A stretch of DNA of 43,843 nt from a virus: positions 1-43,843 of the IMG/VR virus record IMGVR_UViG_3300050821_002432. One strand, written 5' to 3'. The position numbers were made by a program, and so were the translations under genes. Positions 9,086-17,063 of this stretch are shown in pieces. The notes under the pieces were generated by a model that saw nothing but the letters and a program-made list of their open reading frames with translations, was not told where the DNA came from and ran no database searches. Position 1 is the stretch's first letter. Each line of letters starts with the position of its first letter.

Positions 9086-10081
9086 TTATTTAACAGCATG
9101 GTTATGTCCAAGCCTGATTAATTCCTCTTGAATTTTTGCTTTATCAATAACTGGTATTTCACCACCGATACTATCAAATGGTGGTCTTTGACCTCTAAAC
9201 TCCTCAGCGGTATGAATGCTAAAATGATTGCTTGGAACAAAGTTATCAAATACATACTTGGCACCCAATTTAAATTGTGCAGCCAAGTTCTTATGATTGA
9301 TACCACCTTCATTCATTGCCCATCTACGACCTTCTGAACCACAAATCTCACGTTGTTCATCGGTCATCAGATACCAGAACATGATAGCTTCTGCTACGTC
9401 TTCCCATTTACAAATATCATCAAATATATATGGAGTCGGTACACTTCCTTGAATATAACGTGCCGTCGGCCACACAGGTTTAGCCCATATACCATGTTTT
9501 TTATATTTACCTGTATGATTGCTTCCAAACGTTATACCAAATTCAAAATCAGCACCATTTTCACACTTCTGATCGATTTGATCTTGTAATCCACCAGTAA
9601 CATTAACAATGATTGGGGTTCCACTCATTATAGATTCAGCCGTACTTAGTCCAAACCCTTCATTGCTTGTTATATTAACGGTGATGTCAGCAATGTTATA
9701 ATTAAGATTCATTTCTTCTGGAGCACATTTAGCTTCGTCAAATATAACATTATATTTATTACATAATGCTTCTTTGACTGCCGGTAAATCCGTGCCAGCC
9801 TCTAATACTTTCTCAGTATGCATTAATAATACACATTTATCTGCTTGTTCTGGAGTCAAATTATCACAGAACGCTCTAAATGCTAAGATTAGATTACTGG
9901 TTCTCTTACGTTGAATATTACGACTGTTGTAAAATACAACAAATTCATATTCTTTATCACCAAACAGCTTGCGTCGGTGTGCTTTGAGAGCCTTGTCATC
10001 TTTTGGTAGAGGTCTAAACAAATCACTGTTTATACCATGGGGAACCAAGTGAATTAATGTTTTTCCGTTTTTTAGAGGCAT
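9086..10081 (-). CDS. GT4 glycosyltransferase, C-terminal (donor) half of a split gene
   Basis: This 331-residue protein begins just before the interdomain sequence LVPHGINSDLFRPL and contains VVFYNSRNIQRKR and SNEGFGLSTAESIMSG, with the full E-x7-E donor motif of GT4. It lacks the N-terminal acceptor domain. That domain is found in the gene at 10504-11064, with another gene between them. In related phage proteins I remember, both halves are one chain of about 500 residues (established knowledge from memory). The two products presumably associate. The gene begins 3 bases after the stop of the intervening gene. Confidence 0.75.
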   Translation of the reverse strand: MPLKNGKTLIHLVPHGINSDLFRPLPKDDKALKAHRRKLFGDKEYEFVVFYNSRNIQRKRTSNLILAFRAFCDNLTPEQADKCVLLMHTEKVLEAGTDLPAVKEALCNKYNVIFDEAKCAPEEMNLNYNIADITVNITSNEGFGLSTAESIMSGTPIIVNVTGGLQDQIDQKCENGADFEFGITFGSNHTGKYKKHGIWAKPVWPTARYIQGSVPTPYIFDDICKWEDVAEAIMFWYLMTDEQREICGSEGRRWAMNEGGINHKNLAAQFKLGAKYVFDNFVPSNHFSIHTAEEFRGQRPPFDSIGGEIPVIDKAKIQEELIRLGHNHAVK

Positions 10082-10084
10082 ATG

Positions 10085-10507
10085 TTATTCCTTAATGACG
10101 ATCTTATCAAATGATAGTTTTAATTGTATGATAGCAATATCAGTATGTCCTGCCCAATCCAAGTCAGGCCCAGTTAATTCCACAATGGCACAATCAGTGG
10201 CCACCCAAATTTCAGCAACTTCTCCAGTTGGATGCAATTCCTTAACCTCCAATTCAATTTTTGGGTATGTACCCATAGTATTGAACAACTTAAAATATGT
10301 ATTATATCCAAGAACTTCGTATATATTTATCACAATATTATTGGACTTATTATATTGGGTGATTTCTGGTCGCCCGATCCCCTTAATAATGTGACTGGGG
10401 ACAAATATTTTATCATCCAGAAATAATTTAGCAATAAACCTATTAGGCTGTTTAGGATTCCACGAGGTATTGTACACCTCAGATATGTTTATTTTGTTAC
10501 CGATCAT
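10085..10507 (-). CDS. Probable tail-tube-fold structural protein
   Basis: This 140-residue protein resembles T4 gp19-type tube proteins in outline. It has NRFIAKLFLDDKIFVP at the front (compare NLFQVEI in gp19), a middle strand pair, and a C-terminal region with a PTGEVAEIW segment, then LDWAGHTDIAIIQLKLSFD, which fits the LDWxS...I...L..DYW ending of tube proteins. The match is by eye and the chain is shorter than gp19. It sits between the two halves of a GT4 gene, overlapping the N-terminal half by ATGA. It could instead be an unrelated beta-barrel protein. Confidence 0.5.
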   Translation of the reverse strand: MIGNKINISEVYNTSWNPKQPNRFIAKLFLDDKIFVPSHIIKGIGRPEITQYNKSNNIVINIYEVLGYNTYFKLFNTMGTYPKIELEVKELHPTGEVAEIWVATDCAIVELTGPDLDWAGHTDIAIIQLKLSFDKIVIKE

Positions 10508-11064
10508 ACATTTTCCTTTTTTAGTAAGTTACCAACCATATCAAACTCGTTTCCATAAATATTACAACAATTTTCAGCACCAATAACATGTTTATGAATA
10601 TTGTTACTCTGTTTACTGATAGCAAATACTCCATCGCAACTCATATATCCCGGACGATTCCACATTGGATATGGAACATCGTCCCATAATGCCCAGTAGA
10701 CAATTGGGATTTTGGTTCTGATCTGTCTCTCAATCGAAAATAACCATCCATAGAATCTGGGATCGGTGATCATACATACCATGTCTGGTTTTTCTTGATT
10801 GATGATAGCAAACAGAAGATTCTCGTCACCATACCCATTAACTGGATAAAGTCTGACATATGCATCTTTTACTCCAGTCATTTGTCTTGTAGCTTCATCC
10901 AAATCAACAACTTTTCCAGCTTCAGGATGTTGGATAGCACCAGCCATACAACAAATATCATATTCGTCAACGAGTCCCAATACCAATTCTCTAAGTTGTG
11001 TTGCCACACCAGAATGCATTCGTAAGTCGTCTCCTATCCAAAGCATTTTCTTTTTCTTTGTCAT
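10504..11064 (-). CDS. GT4 glycosyltransferase, N-terminal (acceptor) half of a split gene
   Basis: I start it at ATG 11064 (MTKKKKMLWIGDD), 1 base after the upstream stop; a start 51 bases further up would overlap that gene. The 186 residues contain the acceptor-domain landmarks LWIGDDLRMHSGVATQ, TDPRFYGWLFS and PMWNRPGYMSCDG, then AISKQSNNI. The chain ends just where the interdomain linker should begin. The donor half is encoded at 9086-10081. The order and strand of the two halves match a single ancestral gene that has been opened by the gene at 10085-10507. Confidence 0.75.
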   Translation of the reverse strand: MTKKKKMLWIGDDLRMHSGVATQLRELVLGLVDEYDICCMAGAIQHPEAGKVVDLDEATRQMTGVKDAYVRLYPVNGYGDENLLFAIINQEKPDMVCMITDPRFYGWLFSIERQIRTKIPIVYWALWDDVPYPMWNRPGYMSCDGVFAISKQSNNIHKHVIGAENCCNIYGNEFDMVGNLLKKENV

Positions 11065-11065
11065 A

Positions 11066-11299
11066 TTATAATAAGCTTGATCCTGTAATAGTAAGTGAAG
11101 TGGTTTGTGCAGCACTACTTAATGTGGGCATAATACAATTATAAACTTTATCTCGAAATACCTCATCATTAACATATAACCACATGCTTCTAATGACTAA
11201 ATCTTTAAGATAAAACCTATGTCGGATATTTAATATTTTGAATTCGTTATAGAGTGAGTTCTCTATTTTTATTGTAGTGGTAGTTACTGTGTCATTCAT
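11066..11299 (-). CDS. Small protein, ribbon-helix-helix candidate
   Basis: I choose ATG 11299 (MNDTVTTTTIKI), giving 77 residues; the frame is open 39 bases further up. The start TTTTIKIENSLYNEFKILN fits a ribbon strand followed by a helix, and LKDLVIRSMWLYVND could be the second helix, as in Arc/CopG-type DNA-binding proteins. That fold is inferred from pattern only. The gene stands just upstream of the split GT4 genes and could regulate them. No clear ribosome-binding site is visible. Confidence 0.5.
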   Translation of the reverse strand: MNDTVTTTTIKIENSLYNEFKILNIRHRFYLKDLVIRSMWLYVNDEVFRDKVYNCIMPTLSSAAQTTSLTITGSSLL

Positions 11300-11343
11300 A
11301 ATTGTGCATATGTGTATATGTATAATTGAATGAGGCAATATAT

Positions 11344-11760
11344 TTATTTTATTTTATCAATAACACGGTCAATTACAATTTGGGCACGGTTGGATGGAAG
11401 TTTTGTTAGAAATGATCGGTATACGCCATTGGCGTATGGTGGAGTTAATCCTTTTGATGTATATTGTGCGGCGGTAATGTCCAATATTTCTTTTGAATCG
11501 TTCTGTAACCACCAGTGGGATATCCCACTGGAATCTTTGTTTTGGTAAGGACGATAATTTATATATTTATCACCAAACATCATTGTCCATATGAAATAGA
11601 AAGCTGTTTCAGATGCAACGTAACAATGACCGTACATTGGATTTGTTGTGTTTTCTTTTCTATATGTTGGTTTTAATAAATCTGGGGTAAGACAGTCTTG
11701 AATAACTAACACAAGATCATCCATGGATTTATTAAAAGTCAAGCTTGTCTGGTTTTGCAT
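11344..11760 (-). CDS. Conserved phage protein with possible Cys-His-Asp site
   Basis: The 138-residue protein (ATG 11760; a GTG lies one codon before) has three landmarks in order: GHCYVASETAFYF, GISHWWLQND and EILDITAAQYTSKG. I recognise this arrangement from a family found in many phages and bacteria without a known function. The Cys, His and Asp fall in the order used by papain- and transglutaminase-like enzymes, so a thiol hydrolase fold is a reasonable guess but unproven. Its 5' end overlaps the nuclease gene upstream by 29 bases. Confidence 0.55.
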   Translation of the reverse strand: MQNQTSLTFNKSMDDLVLVIQDCLTPDLLKPTYRKENTTNPMYGHCYVASETAFYFIWTMMFGDKYINYRPYQNKDSSGISHWWLQNDSKEILDITAAQYTSKGLTPPYANGVYRSFLTKLPSNRAQIVIDRVIDKIK

Positions 11761-12640
11761 CACAGTTTACTTTTTTATGTGGGCAATATGTGCAATTTTT
11801 CTTGTTCTTGCCCGGAATTTTTGGGTATTTACCATTTACATTATATTCGCCCTTCACTGTAAAACATTCATTGATGAAATTGGAAAAACTGTTAAGTGTT
11901 TCAGCCACGGCAGCATGAGTATGCGTTGGTCTATATAATTGTATGTGACTTTGTGGAAAATCAACATTCTCATAGAGTTTTCTCTTTAAAATAAAGAACT
12001 CAACTTCGATGTCATTAAGAGGAACACCGAATTTCTTGGAATAGAAAGCCTTATACAACAATATTTGTTCATAGGTGGCAGGGTCTTCCTTCTTACTATC
12101 TCTCCAACCTAGCGTAGATGTTTTAAAATCGTATATCTTGATTTTTCCCGTTGATTTCTCTTTCAATATCAAATCAACGTATGCCACAAACTCCACATTA
12201 TTCCTGAGTTTAGCATCTAGTGGTAATTCAGTACCGATGAATTCATATTTGTTATTTGGAAAATGTTTGATTCTGGTAGATGTATTAAGAAATGCTCTTA
12301 GAATGTCTTCGGAGTTATAAAAGAATTCGGTATATTCATCATCGGTATATGTGAAGTTTTTGTTTTGTTCCTTCGATTTGATAAGTTCTTCGTCAAATTT
12401 CTCTTTAAATAACTTATTTAAGTTAAGAGCATCAGCAACCTCAAATGATTCCTTATACAATTTCTCAATATAGGTTTGTAAGGCATAATGTATAGCTGTC
12501 CCGAAACAAGTATTCAAGCTTGGATCATATATCCGTTTGCCTTCTAAATAATTAAGTCTCCATGCATTAGGACATCGTGAATACATTGCGTATTGACTGA
12601 ATGATACCCTTTTCTTTCTTGTTTCGGATGTTTGTTCCAT
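11732..12640 (-). CDS. PD-(D/E)XK nuclease, Cas4/RecB-like with probable Fe-S cluster
   Basis: The start is ATG 12640, giving 302 residues. The RecB/Cas4 nuclease core is visible: GTAIH (His51), YVDLILK (Asp156), IYDFKTS (Asp171, Lys173) and YEQILLYK. Four cysteines are placed as in Cas4 and AddB: Cys23 near the N-terminus and C-x2-C-x6-C at 283-293. They would hold a 4Fe-4S cluster. Such enzymes act as 5' or 3' exonucleases in recombination or end processing, so a role in phage DNA metabolism is likely. It is transcribed divergently from the exported protein at 12667, only 26 bases away. Confidence 0.85.
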   Translation of the reverse strand: MEQTSETRKKRVSFSQYAMYSRCPNAWRLNYLEGKRIYDPSLNTCFGTAIHYALQTYIEKLYKESFEVADALNLNKLFKEKFDEELIKSKEQNKNFTYTDDEYTEFFYNSEDILRAFLNTSTRIKHFPNNKYEFIGTELPLDAKLRNNVEFVAYVDLILKEKSTGKIKIYDFKTSTLGWRDSKKEDPATYEQILLYKAFYSKKFGVPLNDIEVEFFILKRKLYENVDFPQSHIQLYRPTHTHAAVAETLNSFSNFINECFTVKGEYNVNGKYPKIPGKNKKNCTYCPHKKVNCDAKPDKLDF

Positions 12641-12648
12641 ATTTATAC

Positions 12649-12677
12649 ATACTAACATATATTACCATGAAAATCAA
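12649..12677 (-). promoter_or_regulatory. Possible sigma-70-like promoter for the nuclease gene
   Basis: On the minus strand TTGATT (12677-12672), a 17-base spacer and TAGTAT (12654-12649) lie 8 bases before ATG 12640. The -35 box would sit inside the first codons of the divergent gene. A TATAAATA string just before the ATG is an alternative T4-like late element. Confidence 0.35.
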
Positions 12678-13422
12678 TATATTATATTACCTTATAGTTT
12701 CGTTATCTCTATGCCTTAGTGTACATTCCCAACAATTTGGGTTTATTGATAGTAAAGGAAATCCCAACCTTGAAAATATAATAAACAACTCATTATCTGA
12801 GTCTCCTGTTCTAATCGGTAAGACATACAGTGTCAATCAAAACAATTATAATCTATCTACCAGCAATGATGTGGTGACACTCAAATTGTCATGTGATACC
12901 ACAATCAAATTAAATAATAACACATCTTTAAATTTCGATTCTTTTGATCAATTCACTATCATTACACCTTACCCACAACAAACTCAATATAATGATTTTA
13001 ATTGTAATTTATCATTATTAAATGGTGAAATTGAGATAATTAATGAATCTGTCACCAATGGACTTTATATAAACACTGAATTAGCCTGTATAATCCTTGG
13101 TGATGGTAGATTTGTTATAAAAAGTGACGGACACAGTAGCACATTTATTATAATTCAAGGCAATGCCACTATAATGGATAACATGGGGAAGAAATTATAC
13201 AAAGTCAAGGATAAAGATATTATTACAGTGACACCACGACCAATTTTATCAGGTAAAGCGGAGAATTCCATGAAAAAGCAGAATATTGTGACTACATCCA
13301 TTTTAGATGATATGGATGATGGAGTATTAGTGAATGAATTTAATATTTTGAATGTAGCACAACATCAATACATCTTTATAACAATTGATGGAATGAATAG
13401 GTTTGTTAAACTTAGAAATTAA
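12667..13422 (+). CDS. Exported protein with FecR-like domain
   Basis: I start at ATG 12667 because the next 20 residues form a clear signal peptide (MKINILYYLIVSLSLCLS, then VHS before QQ as likely cleavage site); the frame is open further up but without such a signal. The middle of the 251-residue chain reads LLNGEIEII...ELACIILGDGRFVIKSDG...IIIQGNATI...LYKVKDKDIITV, the beta-strand pattern of FecR domains. Such domains sense or bind at the cell surface. An exported protein is unusual in a phage and points to a job in the host envelope. Its 3' end overlaps the convergent gene by 11 bases. Confidence 0.6.
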   Translation: MKINILYYLIVSLSLCLSVHSQQFGFIDSKGNPNLENIINNSLSESPVLIGKTYSVNQNNYNLSTSNDVVTLKLSCDTTIKLNNNTSLNFDSFDQFTIITPYPQQTQYNDFNCNLSLLNGEIEIINESVTNGLYINTELACIILGDGRFVIKSDGHSSTFIIIQGNATIMDNMGKKLYKVKDKDIITVTPRPILSGKAENSMKKQNIVTTSILDDMDDGVLVNEFNILNVAQHQYIFITIDGMNRFVKLRN

Positions 13423-13693
13423 ACTGTAATTGGTTATCACCATCGTCATCAACGTAATCACTCCATGTCATTCTTAATGATGTTGGATCAATTTTCACAT
13501 ATTGAATGGCGTCATTTCTATGAAAATCTCCAAATGATGGCCCCCACGATTGATGGAATGTGTATTTCCTGCCGTCTTTTACAATATTTATAATAACGGA
13601 AACATTACTACATGCATCACGATAATCAACGTGTTCCGTGTAGTGATTAAGTTTACCGCTTTTACAGAATTTTATAAGTTCTTTTGGACTCAT
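13412..13693 (-). CDS. Hypothetical protein, 93 residues
   Basis: I do not recognise this protein. It begins MSPKELIKFCKSGKL, a short helix, then mixed strands rich in aromatic residues (KYTFHQSWGPSFGDFHRND) and an acidic loop (DYVDDDGD). There is no signal peptide or membrane segment. Its start overlaps the stop of the small coiled-coil gene upstream as ATGA, so the two are probably co-translated. It converges on the exported FecR-like gene, overlapping it by 11 bases. Confidence 0.55.
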   Translation of the reverse strand: MSPKELIKFCKSGKLNHYTEHVDYRDACSNVSVIINIVKDGRKYTFHQSWGPSFGDFHRNDAIQYVKIDPTSLRMTWSDYVDDDGDNQLQFNF

Positions 13694-13866
13694 GGTTGTA
13701 CCGCTGTATTTTGCTCATCAATAATGGCTTTGATCTCACTTTCGATGTCTTTAATTTCTTCGTTGTACGTATCATTAGCCTCTTTCTTCTGTCTCTTGAT
13801 TTCCAAGAGTTGTTCTTGCAATTTATAGGTTTTTTGTTCGGCTTGGGTTCTTGTAAGTGCTGGCAT
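13690..13866 (-). CDS. Small coiled-coil protein, 58 residues
   Basis: The frame runs from ATG 13866 to a TGA that overlaps the next start. The protein is almost wholly helical by composition: MPALTRTQAEQKTYKLQEQ, then LLEIKRQKKE and IKDIESEIKAIIDEQ with leucine or isoleucine at heptad spacing. This predicts a coiled coil. It is divergent from the DNA polymerase gene, 61 bases away. No function can be assigned. Confidence 0.6.
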   Translation of the reverse strand: MPALTRTQAEQKTYKLQEQLLEIKRQKKEANDTYNEEIKDIESEIKAIIDEQNTAVQP

Positions 13867-13891
13867 AAGTTTATTATTAATATATTATATC

Positions 13892-13920
13892 TTTACAAAA
13901 CGTGAGTTTTGGTTTACAAT
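13892..13920 (+). promoter_or_regulatory. Sigma-70-like promoter for DNA polymerase
   Basis: TTTACA (13892-13897), a 17-base spacer and TACAAT (13915-13920) are followed by only 7 bases before ATG 13928. No Shine-Dalgarno sequence is present. The predicted start of transcription falls on the start codon. Confidence 0.55.
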
Positions 13921-13927
13921 ATATAGT

Positions 13928-16537
13928 ATGTATAAATCGATTTATTACGATAAACTTAAAGGTCTTTTGCATCTTTGGGATGATGAGCTTGGATATGTCT
14001 GTAGAAAATACAGAAACTATGCCTTCATGAAAAGTGAATTCGGAAAATTCCAAACACTACATGGTGAAAAAGTTGATAAGATATATGATTTTAAATATGG
14101 TGACTACAATACATACGAATCCGATCTTACGGCTGAGACAAAAATTCTTGTAGATTTATATAGGGATCAAGATGATCCTCCAAAAAATTTAAAAACGATA
14201 ATAATCGATATCGAAACAGACACCACAGGAGGAAATCCAGATGTCAACATATTCAATAAAGAGATTACGGCTTTTTCTTATTATGAGAGGATGACCAATT
14301 TATATAAGTGTTTACTTTTAGATAAAGATGGTCAAGTTGATGGATATACAAAAGATAATACGGAAGTAATTACTTTTTCCGATGAAGAATCGCTGTTGAA
14401 TGGTATATTGACCGTTTTTGAACAAATACGGCCAGATATCGTAACAGGTTGGAACATTTGTTATAACGGATATTATGGTGATGGTGGAGGATTCGACATA
14501 AGATACATTTATGGTAGAATATGTAAGATACTTGGGGTTAATCAAGCAAATCGTTTGTCTGAAATCGGAAAATGTTATGTAAAAGAGCGAGATAAAACGG
14601 TTGTTATTGCGGGTGTAAACACATTAGACTATTTGTTATTATATAAGAAGTTTCGATTTGAACCTAGACAGAATTATACATTGGATCACATTGGCACAGT
14701 TGAATTTGGTCAAGGTAAAATTAAATACGAGGGATCATTGCATAAATTATACAAAGAAGATATAAAAAAGTTCATTGAATATAACCTTTGTGACGTTGAG
14801 ATCGTAAAAAAATTGGATGATCAGTTTAAATTCTTGGATTTGGCCGTTGGTGTAACTTCCATTGGGCATGTTCCATTTGAATGGTTTCATATGTCATCCA
14901 GATTCATTGAAGGGGCTATTATAACATATATGCGCAGAAATGGTAACATTGTTGCCCCAAATAAACCCATTGCAATTGATGATGAAGTAGAAGAACAAGC
15001 AATGGCTCATTATAACAAACTAATGAAAGAAAAAGGTGAGGAAGAGGAAGATGATGACGACAGTTTCGTTGGTGCGTATGTAAAAAATCCTGTTCCACAA
15101 TTATATTCATGGGTTTTCTCTGTTGATATAAATTCCCTATATCCGTCCACCATTAGGACACTAAACATTAGTCCTGAAACGTATATTGGGAGAATAGCTG
15201 ACTGGAGTGTGGAAAATTATGTCGGCAATAAACTCACCGAAGTAAAAATAGCTGGCGAGACTTATTCAGTAGACGAATTTAAAAATTTCATTAATACTGA
15301 ACAGATAAATGTTTCATCCATTGGTGCTATGTATGACGGAAAGAAAGCGGGAATCATACCAACAATATTGGATATGTGGTTTACTCAGCGTATTGAGTTC
15401 CAAGACTTAATGAAAAAGTATGGCAAAGAGGGAAACAAAGAAAAAGAGGAATATTATTCTCGCCGACAACACGTTCAGAAGATTTTCTTGAATTCTGTAT
15501 ATGGTATCTTGGGATTAAACAGTAGCAGATTCTATAGTAAGGATAATGCCGAATCAACAACTCTTACGGGGCAGACAATCATCAAAACTTCCGAAAAAAT
15601 AGTGATTGAATACTTTAAGGAGAAATATAACAAGTATAACAAGACTATTGATAATGTTGATAACGTTGTTCAGTATATTGATACGGACAGTTTGTATGTA
15701 TCCGTTGCCGCCCTTGGTGCCTTGGAAGGTATTAAGGAAGAGGATATGAAAGAATACACCAAAAAGGTTTGTAGCGAGATTGTGGAACGATTAAATGCTT
15801 TTTATCCTACAATAACCAAGAAAATGTTTAATTCAGATAATAACAAGATCAAAATCGCCGCAGACACAATAAATTCCACGGCATTATGGAAAAAGAAGAA
15901 AGCGTATGCTCTAAATCAAGTATATGACATGAGTAAGAATAAGGATGTCAGTAAAATGAAAGTTGTTGGATTGAGTAGCGTAAGATCAGACTTTCCACTC
16001 AAGTTTAAAACTTTCTATGAACAATTTTTGAAGGATATATTAAATAGACAAGGTTTAACTAATATAAATAAGAAGGTTCTTGAACTATGTGAGAATTTAA
16101 AGAATTGTACTATCGTGGAGTTGGCAAAGAATACATCTGTCAAGTTTTTTAGTGAGAAAAAGGGAATAAACTTCGATCCAAAGAAACGACAGAAGTTTGT
16201 TATTGAGGATGGAGCTACGGCACAATGTAAGGCAGCTTTGATGTATAATGATCTATTGGTTAAATTCAAATTGAACACCAAGGTTGAACCAATCTACTCA
16301 GGACAGAAAATTAAGTATGTATATTTGGCTGATAATCCATATGGAATTGATGCGTTGGCTTTTAAAAACGATGGAACCGATCCAAAAGAGATAATGGACA
16401 TAATCAATGAATATTGTGATAAAAACAGGATGTATACGTCTGTATTAGAGAATAAGATAGAGGATTTTTATAGAATATTGGGTTGGCAAATGCCATCCTT
16501 GGTGGAAGCCAAAGCTAGTGAGTTTTTTGAATTTTAA
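13928..16537 (+). CDS. 43: Family B DNA polymerase with 3'-5' exonuclease (T4 gp43-like)
   Basis: The 869-residue protein has all expected motifs. The exonuclease domain shows DIE at 94-96 (Exo I), GWNICYN...GFDIRYI at 174-193 (Exo II) and YNLCD near 285 (Exo III). The polymerase domain shows DINSLYPS at 400-407 (motif A), KIFLNSVYG at 518-526 (motif B), YIDTDSLYV at 583-591 (motif C) and a later KKKKAYAL. It is close in length to T4 gp43 (898) and should be the replicative polymerase working with the clamp at 17064. An acidic stretch (EEEEDDDD, about 371-378) precedes motif A. No intein or intron interruption is seen. Confidence 0.97.
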   Translation: MYKSIYYDKLKGLLHLWDDELGYVCRKYRNYAFMKSEFGKFQTLHGEKVDKIYDFKYGDYNTYESDLTAETKILVDLYRDQDDPPKNLKTIIIDIETDTTGGNPDVNIFNKEITAFSYYERMTNLYKCLLLDKDGQVDGYTKDNTEVITFSDEESLLNGILTVFEQIRPDIVTGWNICYNGYYGDGGGFDIRYIYGRICKILGVNQANRLSEIGKCYVKERDKTVVIAGVNTLDYLLLYKKFRFEPRQNYTLDHIGTVEFGQGKIKYEGSLHKLYKEDIKKFIEYNLCDVEIVKKLDDQFKFLDLAVGVTSIGHVPFEWFHMSSRFIEGAIITYMRRNGNIVAPNKPIAIDDEVEEQAMAHYNKLMKEKGEEEEDDDDSFVGAYVKNPVPQLYSWVFSVDINSLYPSTIRTLNISPETYIGRIADWSVENYVGNKLTEVKIAGETYSVDEFKNFINTEQINVSSIGAMYDGKKAGIIPTILDMWFTQRIEFQDLMKKYGKEGNKEKEEYYSRRQHVQKIFLNSVYGILGLNSSRFYSKDNAESTTLTGQTIIKTSEKIVIEYFKEKYNKYNKTIDNVDNVVQYIDTDSLYVSVAALGALEGIKEEDMKEYTKKVCSEIVERLNAFYPTITKKMFNSDNNKIKIAADTINSTALWKKKKAYALNQVYDMSKNKDVSKMKVVGLSSVRSDFPLKFKTFYEQFLKDILNRQGLTNINKKVLELCENLKNCTIVELAKNTSVKFFSEKKGINFDPKKRQKFVIEDGATAQCKAALMYNDLLVKFKLNTKVEPIYSGQKIKYVYLADNPYGIDALAFKNDGTDPKEIMDIINEYCDKNRMYTSVLENKIEDFYRILGWQMPSLVEAKASEFFEF

Positions 16538-16540
16538 AAT

Positions 16541-16804
16541 ATGAGAAAAGGAACATACATTTGTAGAAAACATAACAAGACTGCTAGGGGAGGTTTACAT
16601 ACACCACTTTGTCCCATATGTCGAGAGGAAATGGAAGGATTGGGGTTTAAGCAACGTATTGGACATTGTGGGCAGTTCGATAAGGTTGAGAGAAAAACAC
16701 GCAATCTTGATGGACAAAGAGAAGTTATGTCAAGCAGAGTAAGAAAGCTTAAACGGCAGGAATTAATGGAGCAATTTAAGAAAAGACAGAATTTTAGTAT
16801 ATAA
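16541..16804 (+). CDS. Small putative zinc-binding protein, 87 residues
   Basis: It starts 3 bases after the polymerase stop. The first half has CRKH at 8-11 and CPIC at 24-27, which can make a zinc site, plus HC at 42-43. The second half is strongly basic and helical (KLKRQELMEQFKKRQ). I recall related small proteins with an N-terminal zinc site next to replication genes of large phages, but none with a known role. Nucleic-acid binding is a guess from the charge. Confidence 0.65.
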   Translation: MRKGTYICRKHNKTARGGLHTPLCPICREEMEGLGFKQRIGHCGQFDKVERKTRNLDGQREVMSSRVRKLKRQELMEQFKKRQNFSI

Positions 16805-16808
16805 TAAC

Positions 16809-16836
16809 TAGACAATCATATAAAGTGTGTTATACT
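16809..16836 (+). promoter_or_regulatory. Sigma-70-like promoter for the small protein and clamp genes
   Basis: TAGACA (16809-16814), a 16-base spacer and TATACT (16831-16836) would start transcription near 16843. This gives a leader of about 34 bases that includes AAGGAA at 16863-16868, a good Shine-Dalgarno site 8 bases before ATG 16877. It contrasts with the leaderless-type promoters nearby. Confidence 0.55.
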
Positions 16837-16876
16837 AATTGAGTATTAGACAGTTATAAACTAAGGAAACTAAAAT

Positions 16877-17062
16877 ATGGAAACAAACTTAATAAATCGT
16901 AGTGCAGTAAAGAAGTTGGCATTAAAATATGCCACGGAAGCAAATAAACCCCAACTAACTCGTGTCAGTGCTGAATTTGCTGTTAGAGCCAACGCCGCAT
17001 TGAATGCATGGATTCGTAATGAAGTAAATGGTCACCCGACTGACGGTAAGACCATTAGGTAA
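16877..17062 (+). CDS. Small basic protein, possible truncated histone-like fold
   Basis: The 61-residue protein has the best ribosome-binding site in the replication block. After METNLINRSAVKKLALKYA (helix) comes LTRVSAEF and a long helix AVRANAALNAWIRNEV, ending in HPTDGKTIR. A short helix, a long helix and a terminal GKTI resemble the first two helices and second loop of a histone fold, without the third helix. I also recall short phage and bacterial proteins with TRVS and HPxxGKT. Strong expression next to the clamp would suit a DNA-binding protein, but this is inference. Confidence 0.6.
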   Translation: METNLINRSAVKKLALKYATEANKPQLTRVSAEFAVRANAALNAWIRNEVNGHPTDGKTIR

Positions 17063-17063
17063 T

